From positions 1 to 19,174 of the forward strand of contig JAGLCE010000035.1 of NCBI GenBank assembly GCA_023146365.1: a stretch of 19,174 bases of DNA, written 5' to 3'. The translations under genes and the position numbers were made by a program. Numbering within the stretch: position 1 is the stretch's first letter; each line of letters begins with the position of its first letter. Below are positions 1 through 7,164 of the stretch, piece by piece. The notes under the pieces were generated by a model. The model worked only from the letters and a program-made list of their open reading frames with translations. It was not told the DNA's origin and made no database searches. The DNA is from Endozoicomonadaceae bacterium (GTDB lineage: Bacteria > Pseudomonadota > Gammaproteobacteria > Pseudomonadales > Endozoicomonadaceae).

Positions 1-271
1 AACTAAAACTATCATCTAGATCATAATAATACCCATCGTCATAATTTGTACAGATATCCTTGCAGTTATTTGTAGGTCGTGATTTTATATCAACATTTGG
101 CGTATGATCTTTAATGATACAAAAATTAATAATCGAAGGATGGTTGGTAAATAAAAAATTGATTAACCGATTCCATAGTTTTGCTAATGACTTTAATTTA
201 TAGTACTCTTGCTCTGGTTTTTTGTGTGTCGTAACTTTACTTTGTCCAGTGGCTGTTTTGGGTGGTTCCAT
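1..271 (-). CDS. Unknown AT-rich protein, 5' part only (runs off left edge)
   Basis: Ninety complete codons are visible, with no stop before the window edge. The start is an ATG at 271-269, preceded by a good ribosome binding site GAGGAA (286-281) at 9 nt spacing. A shorter overlapping frame (375-193) ends at a stop and is less convincing. The protein begins MEPPKTATGQSK and has a polar, Lys-rich leader. Next comes a short hydrophobic stretch with a Trp at about residues 29-50 (LAKLWNRLINFLF), then an Asp/Tyr-rich segment (about 78-90). I recognise no family. The layout of polar leader, basic residues, then a W-containing amphipathic stretch loosely resembles the N-termini of the proteins at 4917-6035 and 10434-11567. 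It may belong to the same class of putative secreted proteins, but the similarity is weak. Base composition is much more AT-rich than the neighbouring fmt. Confidence 0.55.
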   Translation of the reverse strand, partial: MEPPKTATGQSKVTTHKKPEQEYYKLKSLAKLWNRLINFLFTNHPSIINFCIIKDHTPNVDIKSRPTNNCKDICTNYDDGYYYDLDDSFS

Positions 272-280
272 ATGAAATAT

Positions 281-286
281 TTCCTC
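281..286 (-). promoter_or_regulatory. Ribosome binding site deciding the start at 271
   Basis: Read on the minus strand this is GAGGAA, 9 nt before the ATG at 271. It supports this frame over the competing short frame that starts at 375. Confidence 0.5.
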
Positions 287-830
287 GATGCTGTGAGTAT
301 GTAGTAAGTGTCTCTCTTAGCCATTAATTTAAGAGTTTTATACATCAATATTTTCAGTTTACTAGAGCGTAACATAACCGCTGATAAAAATAAATAATAA
401 CTTAATTACTGGTGTCGACCATTGCTCATTTTCAATGACAGATTACGTTTCACCATTTTCTTTGAACCTTACTTAAATGATGCCGTAACAGTATTAAGTT
501 TAGTGTGTTTTTTACCATCACATCAAACAAAACTGATTTACTGCTCAGCCACTGGCGTCAGTAAGGTTATTCAAGTCTAGTGATGGCATGATGGCCAGTC
601 TCAAAAATAACACTTAAGTTATAAGTTAGACCATCAATATTTTGATTGGTTCCCGATATAACATAATAGAACTTAATCCTTGGGTTTAGTTCGAAAATGT
701 TGACCTTTCATCACATTCATGATTTTAATTAATTTTTAGCCAAATCAAAAAGTAATAGCAAAGTGTTTTTCTTTTAGGTTCGCAAAGTGTGATAATACGG
801 TAAATTCTCACTAAATTTATTTTATCCAGA
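287..830. other. AT-rich intergenic region upstream of fmt
   Basis: About 540 bp without a convincing gene on either strand. In many gammaproteobacteria def (peptide deformylase) lies directly before fmt, and no trace of it is visible. The region must carry the divergent promoters for the minus-strand gene at 271 and for fmt. Apart from the candidate fmt promoter at 700-729, I see no structured RNA or repeat that I would defend. Confidence 0.5.
700..729 (+). promoter_or_regulatory. Candidate sigma70 promoter for fmt-rsmB-trkA
   Basis: TTGACC (700-705, one mismatch to TTGACA) and TTTAAT (724-729, one mismatch to TATAAT) are separated by 18 bp and lie about 100 bp before the fmt ATG. In AT-rich DNA such matches arise easily, so this is only a candidate. 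Confidence 0.35.
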
Positions 831-1778
831 ATGACTCAACGACTACGCATTATTTTCGCTGGTACTCCAGACTTTGCCAGCCTGCACCTACAGGCCGTCA
901 TTGATACTCCTCATGAGGTGATCGCCGTCTACTCTCAGCCCGATCGTCCCGCGGGGAGAGGGCGTAAGCTGATCTTTAACCCAGTAAAGCAACGTGCATT
1001 AGAGAATAACATTCCCATTTTCCAGCCAAAAACCCTGAAAACCGAAGAAGTCCAACAGGAACTGATGGCTTTGAAGCCTGATCTTATCGTCGTTGTGGCC
1101 TATGGCTTGCTGCTCCCTGGGGTCGTGTTGGATATTCCGGTTTATGGCTGTATCAATGTCCACGGTTCTCTTCTGCCACGTTGGAGGGGTGCTGCACCTA
1201 TTCAGCGTGCCATTGCTGCGGGCGATACAGAAACTGGCGTCACCATCATGCAAATGGATGTTGGTCTTGATACCGGTGATATGCTGCTAAAAGCATGCTG
1301 CCCGATTCGGCGTGATGACACCTCGAAGAGTCTGCATGACCGCCTTGCGACGATTGGAGCCTCCTGTCTGCAACAAGTGCTTGATCTCATCACGGCAGGT
1401 CATACCATAGCGGAAAAACAGGATAACTCCTTGGCTAATTATGCCCATAAAATGAGCAAGGAAGAGGGCGGCATCAATTGGAATAGACCCGCTGCGGAAC
1501 TTGATTCCCTGATTCGAGCTTTCAACCCTTGGCCAGTCGCTTGGGCAGAACTCGACGGTGAACGTATTCGGGTATGGGGCGCATCAGCCTGTGAGACTGA
1601 CTTTGAGCAAGCTGCGGGAACTATTGTTGGAGCAGGAAAGGATGGAATCGTCGTTAGTTGTGGCGCTGGCAGCTTGATGTTGAAACAACTACAACGGCCA
1701 GGCAGTCGTGCGATGAGTGCGCAAGATCTGCTTAACAGTCGTAGCGAGCAATTCGCTCCAGGAAAACAGTTTGCCTGA
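831..1778 (+). CDS. fmt: Methionyl-tRNA formyltransferase
   Basis: Transfers a formyl group from 10-formyl-tetrahydrofolate to Met-tRNA(fMet) in the cytosol, for translation initiation. The 315-aa product has the normal length and reads as an Fmt from end to end. Residues 1-190 form the formyltransferase (GART-like) fold, with IIFAGTPDFA near the N-terminus, the QPDRPAGRGRKL loop (37-47), and the catalytic Asn109, His111 and Asp147 within INVHGSLLPRWRGAAPIQ and MQMDVGLDTGDML. The C-terminal tRNA-binding OB-like domain contains RAFNPWPVAW (about 229-238) and ends with the family-typical SAQDLLNSR. It is the first gene of a tight fmt-rsmB-trkA cluster; only one base separates its stop from the rsmB start. 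The Shine-Dalgarno sequence before the ATG is poor. The usual upstream partner def is absent here. Confidence 0.97.
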   Translation: MTQRLRIIFAGTPDFASLHLQAVIDTPHEVIAVYSQPDRPAGRGRKLIFNPVKQRALENNIPIFQPKTLKTEEVQQELMALKPDLIVVVAYGLLLPGVVLDIPVYGCINVHGSLLPRWRGAAPIQRAIAAGDTETGVTIMQMDVGLDTGDMLLKACCPIRRDDTSKSLHDRLATIGASCLQQVLDLITAGHTIAEKQDNSLANYAHKMSKEEGGINWNRPAAELDSLIRAFNPWPVAWAELDGERIRVWGASACETDFEQAAGTIVGAGKDGIVVSCGAGSLMLKQLQRPGSRAMSAQDLLNSRSEQFAPGKQFA

Positions 1779-1779
1779 T

Positions 1780-3126
1780 ATGAATACTTCTTCACAGAAT
1801 ACCTTTCTAAAAAGCCCTTCCAATGTTCGCATGCAGGCAGCCCTAACCATTGCAGCCTTGCTCAAAGGGAGATCCTTGGCCACCATGCTTCCTCAGGCGG
1901 AATCACGGCTGCATGAGGATGAACACCCTTTACTCAGAGAACTCTGCTATGGCACGGCCCGACACTTCTTCAGTCTGTCATTGGTTAGGGATCGGCTACT
2001 AAACAAACCATTGAAAGCGGGCGAAAAGAACGTTCAGGCGCTGTTGTTGATAGGTTTGTACCAACTGCTGCACACCCGAATTTCTGAACACGCAATACTT
2101 TCAGAAACCGTTAATGCAACGCATAAGCTGAAAATAATCTGGGCAAAAGGTTTGATTAATGCGGTACTGCGCAGCGCTCAACGTAAACGTGATGAGATCT
2201 CCGACTGGGCAGGATCCAGAGATGAAGCCCGTTACGAACATCCCCAGTGGCTATTGAACCGTTTGAAAGCGGCTTGGCCAAATCAGTGGCAGGCGCTAGC
2301 TGAAGCTGGAAATCTGCAAGGACCAATGACCCTGAGAGTCAATACGCGACAGGCTAGCCGGGATGATTACCTGAAACAGCTACTTGAAGGAGGCATTGTC
2401 GCCCATGCCTGTCGGTTTGCCGAGCAGGGCGTTCAGCTTGAAGAAGCCACCTCGGTGACGGCGCTACCAGGCTTTTATGACGGCAGTGTCAGTGTGCAAG
2501 ATGAAGCAGCGCAACTGAGCGCCGTACTACTGGATGCACAGCCTGGTGAGCGGATACTGGATGCCTGCGCAGCACCAGGCGGTAAAAGTTGCCATATTCT
2601 TGAGCAGACCAATGACTTGACGCTCTGGTCGTTGGATGTTGATAGCGATAGAACGACCCGCATCCATGACAATCTGTCTCGCCTTAACCTGACCGCTCAT
2701 GTCATTACTGGAGACGCCACTCAACCGGCCACTTGGTGGGATAATACGCCCTTTGATCGCATCCTGCTGGATGCCCCGTGCTCTGCAACAGGCGTTATTC
2801 GACGAAATCCAGATATAAAACTGTTGCGCCGAAATGAGGATATTACGCAACTGGCCATATTGCAGCAGCAAATCATTGATCAGATGTGGTCGCTGTTGAA
2901 ACCCGGCGGAACCCTGCTTTATGCCACTTGTTCAGTTATGCCGGAAGAGAACAGCGAACAAATAAAAGCCTTTGTGGAGCGGTGCAACGACGCCATTCTA
3001 GAACCACTATCACCGGAATATGGAATAGATACCGGTTACGGCATCCTTCTCCTACCACAGAAAAAAAGCCACGATGGTTTTTTTTACTGCCGGTTACGCA
3101 AAAAAACCGTCATAATGCAGGATTGA
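1780..3126 (+). CDS. rsmB: 16S rRNA (cytosine967-C5)-methyltransferase RsmB
   Basis: Makes m5C967 in 16S rRNA using S-adenosylmethionine. I start it at the ATG at 1780, one base after the fmt stop, with AGGA inside the fmt 3' end. This gives 448 aa, near the usual 430. The frame is open further upstream to 1717, but that would overlap fmt by 62 bp and add unrelated residues. An N-terminal NusB-like RNA-binding domain (about 18-140, with LLLIGLYQLLHTRISEHA) is followed by the Rossmann methyltransferase domain. That domain has the SAM motif DACAAPGGKS (261-270), motif IV DAPCSATGVIRRNPD with Cys334, and motif VI YATCSVMPEEN with catalytic Cys384. The C-terminus DGFFYCRLRKK is typical. It is probably co-transcribed with fmt and trkA. 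Confidence 0.95.
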   Translation: MNTSSQNTFLKSPSNVRMQAALTIAALLKGRSLATMLPQAESRLHEDEHPLLRELCYGTARHFFSLSLVRDRLLNKPLKAGEKNVQALLLIGLYQLLHTRISEHAILSETVNATHKLKIIWAKGLINAVLRSAQRKRDEISDWAGSRDEARYEHPQWLLNRLKAAWPNQWQALAEAGNLQGPMTLRVNTRQASRDDYLKQLLEGGIVAHACRFAEQGVQLEEATSVTALPGFYDGSVSVQDEAAQLSAVLLDAQPGERILDACAAPGGKSCHILEQTNDLTLWSLDVDSDRTTRIHDNLSRLNLTAHVITGDATQPATWWDNTPFDRILLDAPCSATGVIRRNPDIKLLRRNEDITQLAILQQQIIDQMWSLLKPGGTLLYATCSVMPEENSEQIKAFVERCNDAILEPLSPEYGIDTGYGILLLPQKKSHDGFFYCRLRKKTVIMQD

Positions 3127-3191
3127 CCTGATGCTTTCTAGCTGTAAAGCTGGCGGTCTCATGATGTAAAAAACTCATTCAGGCACGTTTC

Positions 3192-4568
3192 ATGAAAATC
3201 ATTATTCTCGGCGCCGGGCAGGTCGGAGGCACCCTGGCAGAAAAGCTAGCCAGCGAAGAAAACGATATCACGGTTGTGGATAGCAACGCCGAACGACTGA
3301 GGGAGTTACAAGATCGACTGGATATCCGCACGATTACTGGCATGGCTTCATTTCCTTCGATTCTAAAACAGGCCGGTGCCGATGACGCTGATATGCTGAT
3401 TGCGGTAACCAGCGCCGATGAGGTTAACATGGTGGCTTGCCAGATCGCCTATACCATGTTCACAACCCCCCTCAAAATCGCCCGAATTCGTCAAACGGCT
3501 TATCAGAACATTCCGGAATTGTTCGATAAGGAAGCTATTCCGATCGACGTTATTATTAGTCCGGAAGAGGTGGTTACCCAGTATGTTACGCAGCTGATCG
3601 AACACCCTGGTGCCTTGCAGGTGCTTGATTTTGCTGGAGGAAAAGTACAGTTAGTTGCTGTGAAAGCGTATGAGGGCAGTCCACTGGTCAACCAGAAGCT
3701 ACGAATCATCCGTGACCATATGCCCGATGTGGATGCACGAGTCGCTGCCATTTTCCGCAAAGGAAAAGCGATCATGCCGAAGGGAACCACAGTTATCGAA
3801 GCCGGTGACGAAGTCTTCTTTATTGCCGACCGCAAGCACATCCGTAAGGTAATGAATGAGTTTCAGCGGTTAGATCAACATTACAAGCGCATCATTATTG
3901 TTGGTGGCGGTAATATCGGTCTGCGCTTGGCTAAGAGGATTGAGAACAAGTACAACGTCAAGATCATTGATAACAATGCCCAGTGTTGTCGTCATCTGTC
4001 CCGGTCTCTTAATAAGGCGATCGTTTTCAATGGTGATGCGTCGGATCGTGACCTTCTGCTTGCAGAAAGTATTGAGGAAACGGATGTATTTATCGCACTG
4101 ACCAATAATAATGAAACTAATCTGATGTCATCGCTACTGGCTAAGCAACTCGGTGTTCGAAAGGCCATGACGCTGATCAACAACCCTCTTTATATTGATC
4201 TCTTTCAAGGCGACGCGATTGACGTTATGATATCGCCGCAATTGGCCACTATAAGCAGCCTGCTCCGCCATGTCAGGCGTGGCGACGTAGTGAATGTTTA
4301 CTCACTACGCAGGGGGGTGGTAGAGGCGATTGAGGTTATTGCCCATGGTGACAAAACCAATTCCAAAGTAATCGGTCGAACGATCGGCGCTATTGAACTG
4401 CCACTGGGTACGAGCATTGAAGCGGTAGTGAGGAGTGATCAGGTTTTGATTGCTCATGACCATATCGAGCTTCAGTCTGATGACCACATTATATTGTTAC
4501 TGACCGACAGGAAACGTGTCAATGATGTGGAGAAACTGTTCCAGGTCGGAATCACTTTCTTTCGATAA
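3192..4568 (+). CDS. trkA: Trk system potassium uptake protein TrkA
   Basis: Cytosolic NAD(H)-binding regulatory subunit that gates the TrkH/TrkG potassium transporter. The 458 aa match the classic proteobacterial length. There are two RCK halves. The first starts with MKIIILGAGQVGGTLAEKLA (Rossmann GxGxxG at about 7-12) and carries TVVDSNAERL and ADMLIAVTSADEVNMVACQ. The second starts with RIIIVGGGNIGLRLA (about 233) and carries VFNGDASDRDLL. Each half ends in an RCK-C domain (GALQVLDFAGGKV; VEAIEVIAHGD). The gene lies 65 bp after rsmB with a weak AGG ribosome site, in the order known from E. coli (def-fmt-rsmB-trkA). No mscL follows; the DNA turns AT-rich and accessory shortly after the stop. 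The transporter partner is not in this window. Confidence 0.97.
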   Translation: MKIIILGAGQVGGTLAEKLASEENDITVVDSNAERLRELQDRLDIRTITGMASFPSILKQAGADDADMLIAVTSADEVNMVACQIAYTMFTTPLKIARIRQTAYQNIPELFDKEAIPIDVIISPEEVVTQYVTQLIEHPGALQVLDFAGGKVQLVAVKAYEGSPLVNQKLRIIRDHMPDVDARVAAIFRKGKAIMPKGTTVIEAGDEVFFIADRKHIRKVMNEFQRLDQHYKRIIIVGGGNIGLRLAKRIENKYNVKIIDNNAQCCRHLSRSLNKAIVFNGDASDRDLLLAESIEETDVFIALTNNNETNLMSSLLAKQLGVRKAMTLINNPLYIDLFQGDAIDVMISPQLATISSLLRHVRRGDVVNVYSLRRGVVEAIEVIAHGDKTNSKVIGRTIGAIELPLGTSIEAVVRSDQVLIAHDHIELQSDDHIILLLTDRKRVNDVEKLFQVGITFFR

Positions 4569-4916
4569 TTCGTAATCTCTGCACCCATACCATCCATTTC
4601 ATGTCTGATGACGATATATCATCAATGTCGATGTCATGTTGCGCGCCATTATCTTTTACTGACAGCAGCGCTAGCTGGTTTGGAGGAGTGCACATTACTG
4701 TTCTGATTGTGGCGATGCTGTCTGTTCATTCAGGAAATTGATGGCATGTGTTGCTGTGGTAGGTTCGAAATATTTGCTTTAGTTTGTACTATATTTACGT
4801 TTATTTCAATTTATTTCAATAGTTTGTAATATTTTTTGAACTTTCATTTTAATTAAAAGTCACAAAGTAGTATGAGCTTTATTTTTTAATAATATTTTAT
4901 AAGCAGGAGAGCTATC
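4569..4916. other. Intergenic region at the boundary of the accessory island
   Basis: No gene is visible in these 348 bp. Composition changes at about 4760 from moderate GC to strongly AT-rich, which I take as the left edge of the island. A small inverted repeat TGATGA/TCATCA (about 4607-4625) is too weak to call a terminator for trkA. The right end must hold the promoter and leader of the gene at 4917, with a clear AGGAGA ribosome site at 4905-4910. Confidence 0.45.
4905..4910 (+). promoter_or_regulatory. Strong ribosome binding site of the repeat protein
   Basis: AGGAGA lies 6 nt before GTG 4917 and 9 nt before the in-frame ATG 4920. Either codon could be the start. The strength of the site argues that this low-complexity frame is really translated. 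Confidence 0.6.
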
Positions 4917-6035
4917 GTGATGGAACAGTCTGTAACAGCTAGTAATGGTTTAACAGGATCAGCAGTGAGTTTGACTAATTCAGTTGGTCAGAATAACACT
5001 TCTACAATGAGTAGTGGTGTTAGTGTAAGTGTAGTAGAGATATCCGAATCTATGCAAAATACGCTTCCTCCCCCTAAAACGCGTATGAGAAAAATAGCCG
5101 ACTGGTTGATCAATATGTTGAGTAAAATCAGTTCTTTTTTTAGCTTTAATACTAATAAAAATACCAGCAGTCATTTTGAACAGAATAAGGAACAAAATGG
5201 AAAACCAGAAAATAAAAGTAATGAATCAGAAGATAGTAAAACGATAAGTGATGAAGAGGTTGTAGAGGATAAAGAAGATGATAAAACAGAAAATAATAAA
5301 ACGATAAGTGATGAAGAGGTTGTAGAGGATAAAGAAGATGATAAAACAGAAAATAATAAAACGATAGGTAATGAAAATGTTTTAGCGGATAAAGAAGAGA
5401 ATAAAACAGAAGATAGTAAAACGATAAGTGATGAAGAGGTTGTAGCGGATAAAGAAGATGATAAAACAGAAAATAATAAAGCGATAGGTAATGAAAATGT
5501 TTTAGCGGATAAAGAAGAGAATAAAACAGAAGATAGTAAAACGATAAGTGATGAAGAGGTTGTAGAGGATAAAGAAGATGATAAAACAGAAAATAATAAA
5601 GCGATAGGTAATGAAAATGTTTTAACGGATAAAGAAGAGAATAAAACAGAATATAATAAAGCGAGAAGTGATGGAGAGGTTGTAGACAATAAAGAAGATA
5701 ATGCAGATAATAAAACAGAAGATAATAAAAAGGATGAAGCGCTAAAGGCAACAGAAACGATAAAGGATAAAGATGCTATCGATAAATCAGGAGATGAAAA
5801 AGTAGACGATAAGAAAGTAGACGAGGTAGAGGTAAAAGAAGAGATTCAGAATACACTGGAAAATGAGGGTTCTTCAAGTAAAGATTGGTCTTCGTTTTGG
5901 TCGTCGCCGTTAACTTCTACTGTTCGCTGGATGGGGACTGGTCTTGATAGAACAATGAAGGTAGTATCATTTATAATTAATAGAAGTAGTTCCAGTGACG
6001 ATGTCGAGAGTAAAAATAATAACAATGATGTTTAA
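4917..6035 (+). CDS. Unknown acidic repeat protein with N-terminal KIxDW module; candidate secreted effector
   Basis: I do not recognise a family. The 372-aa protein starts with about 48 Ser/Thr/Val/Asn-rich residues. Next is a basic/hydrophobic module at 49-78 (PPPKTRMRKIADWLINML, then KISSFFSF) that could form an amphipathic, membrane-binding helix. Then come eight 20-residue acidic repeats (108 to about 265) of two alternating types. The C-terminal tail (321-355) is again rich in Trp/Ser and hydrophobic residues (DWSSFWSS; VRWMGTGLDRTMKVVSFII). There is no cleavable signal peptide. The AT-rich composition and asparagine/lysine-rich codons differ sharply from trkA. The repeat unit is exactly 60 bp, so changes in copy number keep the frame. 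The N-terminal module is also present in the protein at 10434-11567. A secreted or host-directed role is my inference from low complexity, island location and neighbours. Start GTG 4917 or ATG 4920. Confidence 0.75.
   Translation: MMEQSVTASNGLTGSAVSLTNSVGQNNTSTMSSGVSVSVVEISESMQNTLPPPKTRMRKIADWLINMLSKISSFFSFNTNKNTSSHFEQNKEQNGKPENKSNESEDSKTISDEEVVEDKEDDKTENNKTISDEEVVEDKEDDKTENNKTIGNENVLADKEENKTEDSKTISDEEVVADKEDDKTENNKAIGNENVLADKEENKTEDSKTISDEEVVEDKEDDKTENNKAIGNENVLTDKEENKTEYNKARSDGEVVDNKEDNADNKTEDNKKDEALKATETIKDKDAIDKSGDEKVDDKKVDEVEVKEEIQNTLENEGSSSKDWSSFWSSPLTSTVRWMGTGLDRTMKVVSFIINRSSSSDDVESKNNNNDV
5238..5726 (+). repeat. Tandem 60-bp coding repeat with a 120-bp higher-order pattern
   Basis: Seven clean 60-bp units start at 5238, 5298, 5358, 5418, 5478, 5538 and 5598, followed by a degenerate eighth at 5658. 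Two unit types exist at protein level: A = KTISDEEVVEDKEDDKTENN and B = KAIGNENVLADKEENKTEDS. Their order is A A B A B A B a, so an A+B pair of 120 bp has been duplicated. Near-identity between copies points to recent expansion by slippage or unequal crossing over. Confidence 0.95.
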
Positions 6036-6042
6036 AATTCTG

Positions 6043-6325
6043 GAGGGTGTTCAAAGTTCTGTGTCAGCCTAGCTAGTCATAAGCTCATGTAGTCGTCTAA
6101 GCGATTCGGATAATGGATCGCCAGCTGCGACAGCGTTAAATCCCAGTTTTGTACAGGGTATGTCCAGCGCTCAGAGGCTTTCAGTATACCGGCATAGAGC
6201 AACTTAAGTAAGCTGTTCTCATTAGCGAAGCCCCTTGGTTTTGGTCAGTTTTCGAAACTGGCCGGTGCACGGCCTCAGCGGCATTGGTGGTGTAAATAGC
6301 CTTGTGAACAAAGACTCCAGCTTCA
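6043..6325 (-). pseudogene. IS256-family transposase relic (C-terminal end plus terminal repeat)
   Basis: On the minus strand the frames read KAIYTTNAAEAVHR, then FRKLTKTKG, then GFANENSLLKLLYAGILKAS and on to NRLDDYMSL and a stop at 6079-6077. This is the C-terminus of a Mutator/IS256-type transposase. At least two single-base frameshifts (near 6260 and 6230) are needed to join the pieces, so it is dead. The end sequence GAGGGTGTTCAAAGTTCTG (about 6045-6063) resembles the terminal inverted repeat of this family. The upstream part is replaced abruptly by an IS30-type sequence at about 6303-6325. Confidence 0.75.
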
Positions 6326-6622
6326 TGCGCCCTGCAATCTGCTTCGGAGTAAAGCCTAAGCCCAGCTGAGATTTTACCTTCCGACTCACAGAGCCAGTTC
6401 TTTTATGGAATTTGGTTGCAGTCTTACACCGCTGCAAGCTATTTCGATGAGCCGTCTCAGCATCATAAGCACCAGGAGGGCAGCGTTTCAGCTCCAGAGA
6501 GGTCGTTGTATTGGAACGATGTAGGGGTAATCACCAATTCTACGCGCCGAAAATACTAATTCACGGAGGATTTGACTCTGGTATCGTTCAGTCAGAGTTA
6601 GCTTCTTGTAATGGTTTCTCAT
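6311..6622 (-). pseudogene. IS30-family transposase N-terminal relic
   Basis: Starting at the ATG 6622-6620, the minus strand reads MRNHYKKLTLTERYQ, a typical IS30 N-terminus. After a frameshift near 6530 it continues as HRSNTTTSLELKRC and then KVKSQLGLGFTPKQIAGRMK, the conserved helix-turn-helix/WSPEQIAGRL-like region. The catalytic DDE part is missing: at MKLE the sequence runs into the IS256 relic. It is clearly non-functional. Confidence 0.75.
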
Positions 6623-6642
6623 ATGGCCACCTGTGTTGTTTG

Positions 6643-6677
6643 TGAGAGCTAAAGCCCCTACGAGCAGCTAGCTCTCA
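6643..6677. repeat. Perfect 9-bp inverted repeat upstream of the IS30 relic
   Basis: TGAGAGCTA (6643-6651) and TAGCTCTCA (6669-6677) flank a 17-nt loop. It lies just outside the IS30 start and may be part of the old element end. Confidence 0.5.
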
Positions 6678-6716
6678 AATCCACTCCAAAGGTGTCAGTG
6701 ATTGTGGCAATCTAGG

Positions 6717-6755
6717 CCTTTTTCTCCTTTCTAGTGTTACCCTTTGCAGAATTTA
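6717..6755 (+). repeat. 39-bp direct repeat, copy 1
   Basis: The segment begins CCTTTTTCTCC and ends GCAGAATTTA. It is identical base for base to 10267-10305. The two copies bracket the IS5 relic, the BIR-NEL gene and the IS3 relic. Confidence 0.95.
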
Positions 6756-6766
6756 GGTGTTAATTT

Positions 6767-6815
6767 AATAACACTCTGCCCCCAATTTATTTTGTGACCC
6801 CAATTTATTATTAAT
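6767..6815 (-). repeat. Inverted copy of the GGGGTCAGA-type double repeat, left side
   Basis: Read on the minus strand: two successive units of the form AATAAATTGGGGTCA (second with GGGGGCAGA), ending GTGTTATT at the outer side. The same arrangement occurs in the opposite orientation at 9239-9282. Motifs of the form ATTGGGGTCAGAGT are common near REP-associated Y1 transposases in proteobacteria. No such transposase is present here. Confidence 0.8.
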
Positions 6816-6817
6816 AT

Positions 6818-7146
6818 CCTCGGCTTAAGTGCGCTAAAAAAACGCTCAGGAATCAATAATGTGCTGATTAATATTGAACAGATTAAAGCCAGCATCATAG
6901 CTAAGATTGAGCATCCGTTCCGAATCATCAAATGCCAGTTTGGTTTCACCAATGTGCGTTATCGTGGCATGGCTAAAAATGATAGAAAGCTGGGGCTATA
7001 CTGTTTGCGTTGGTGAATATCGTCAGAATGGATCAGATGATTAAAATATAGGGTTAGTGTGTCTGGATGCCGAGCAATTGGCCCCAGACACTGAAAACGA
7101 ACAATCATCGAATAAGTTATCCAGCAAATCGACCTTGATAGGCTAA
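6818..7146 (+). pseudogene. IS5-family transposase relic, C-terminal part
   Basis: The plus strand reads IEQIKASIIAKIEHPFRIIK and continues QFGFTNVRYRGMAKND, the conserved C-terminal block of IS5-type DDE transposases (E...R/K..HPFR..K..FGF...R.RG..KN). A frameshift near 6990 moves to ILFALVNIVRMDQMIK, and another near 7050 to LVCLDAEQLAPDTENEQ, ending at the stop 7144-7146. The N-terminal half is absent. It ends 18 bp from the 3' end of the BIR-NEL gene. Confidence 0.75.
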
Positions 7147-7164
7147 CTGGCTTAAAGTCTGGGC

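Noticed and set aside
193..375. 60-residue minus-strand frame
   Set aside because: It overlaps the frame starting at 271, which has a proper ribosome site and stays open to the window edge. Its product looks random.
4843..4857. Shared ATTTTAATT(A/G)AA upstream of the three island genes
   Set aside because: The same string also occurs upstream of fmt (about 722-732), and it is expected by chance in such AT-rich DNA.
5238..5726. CRISPR-like periodic repeats
   Set aside because: The 60-bp units are contiguous, without spacers, and encode a continuous protein.
5152..5751. Long antisense frames (up to 199 residues) opposite the 60-bp repeats
   Set aside because: They are open only because a stop-free 60-bp unit is repeated. 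Their Leu/Tyr/His-rich or Ser/Leu-rich products look like translation of repeats, and no ribosome site is visible.
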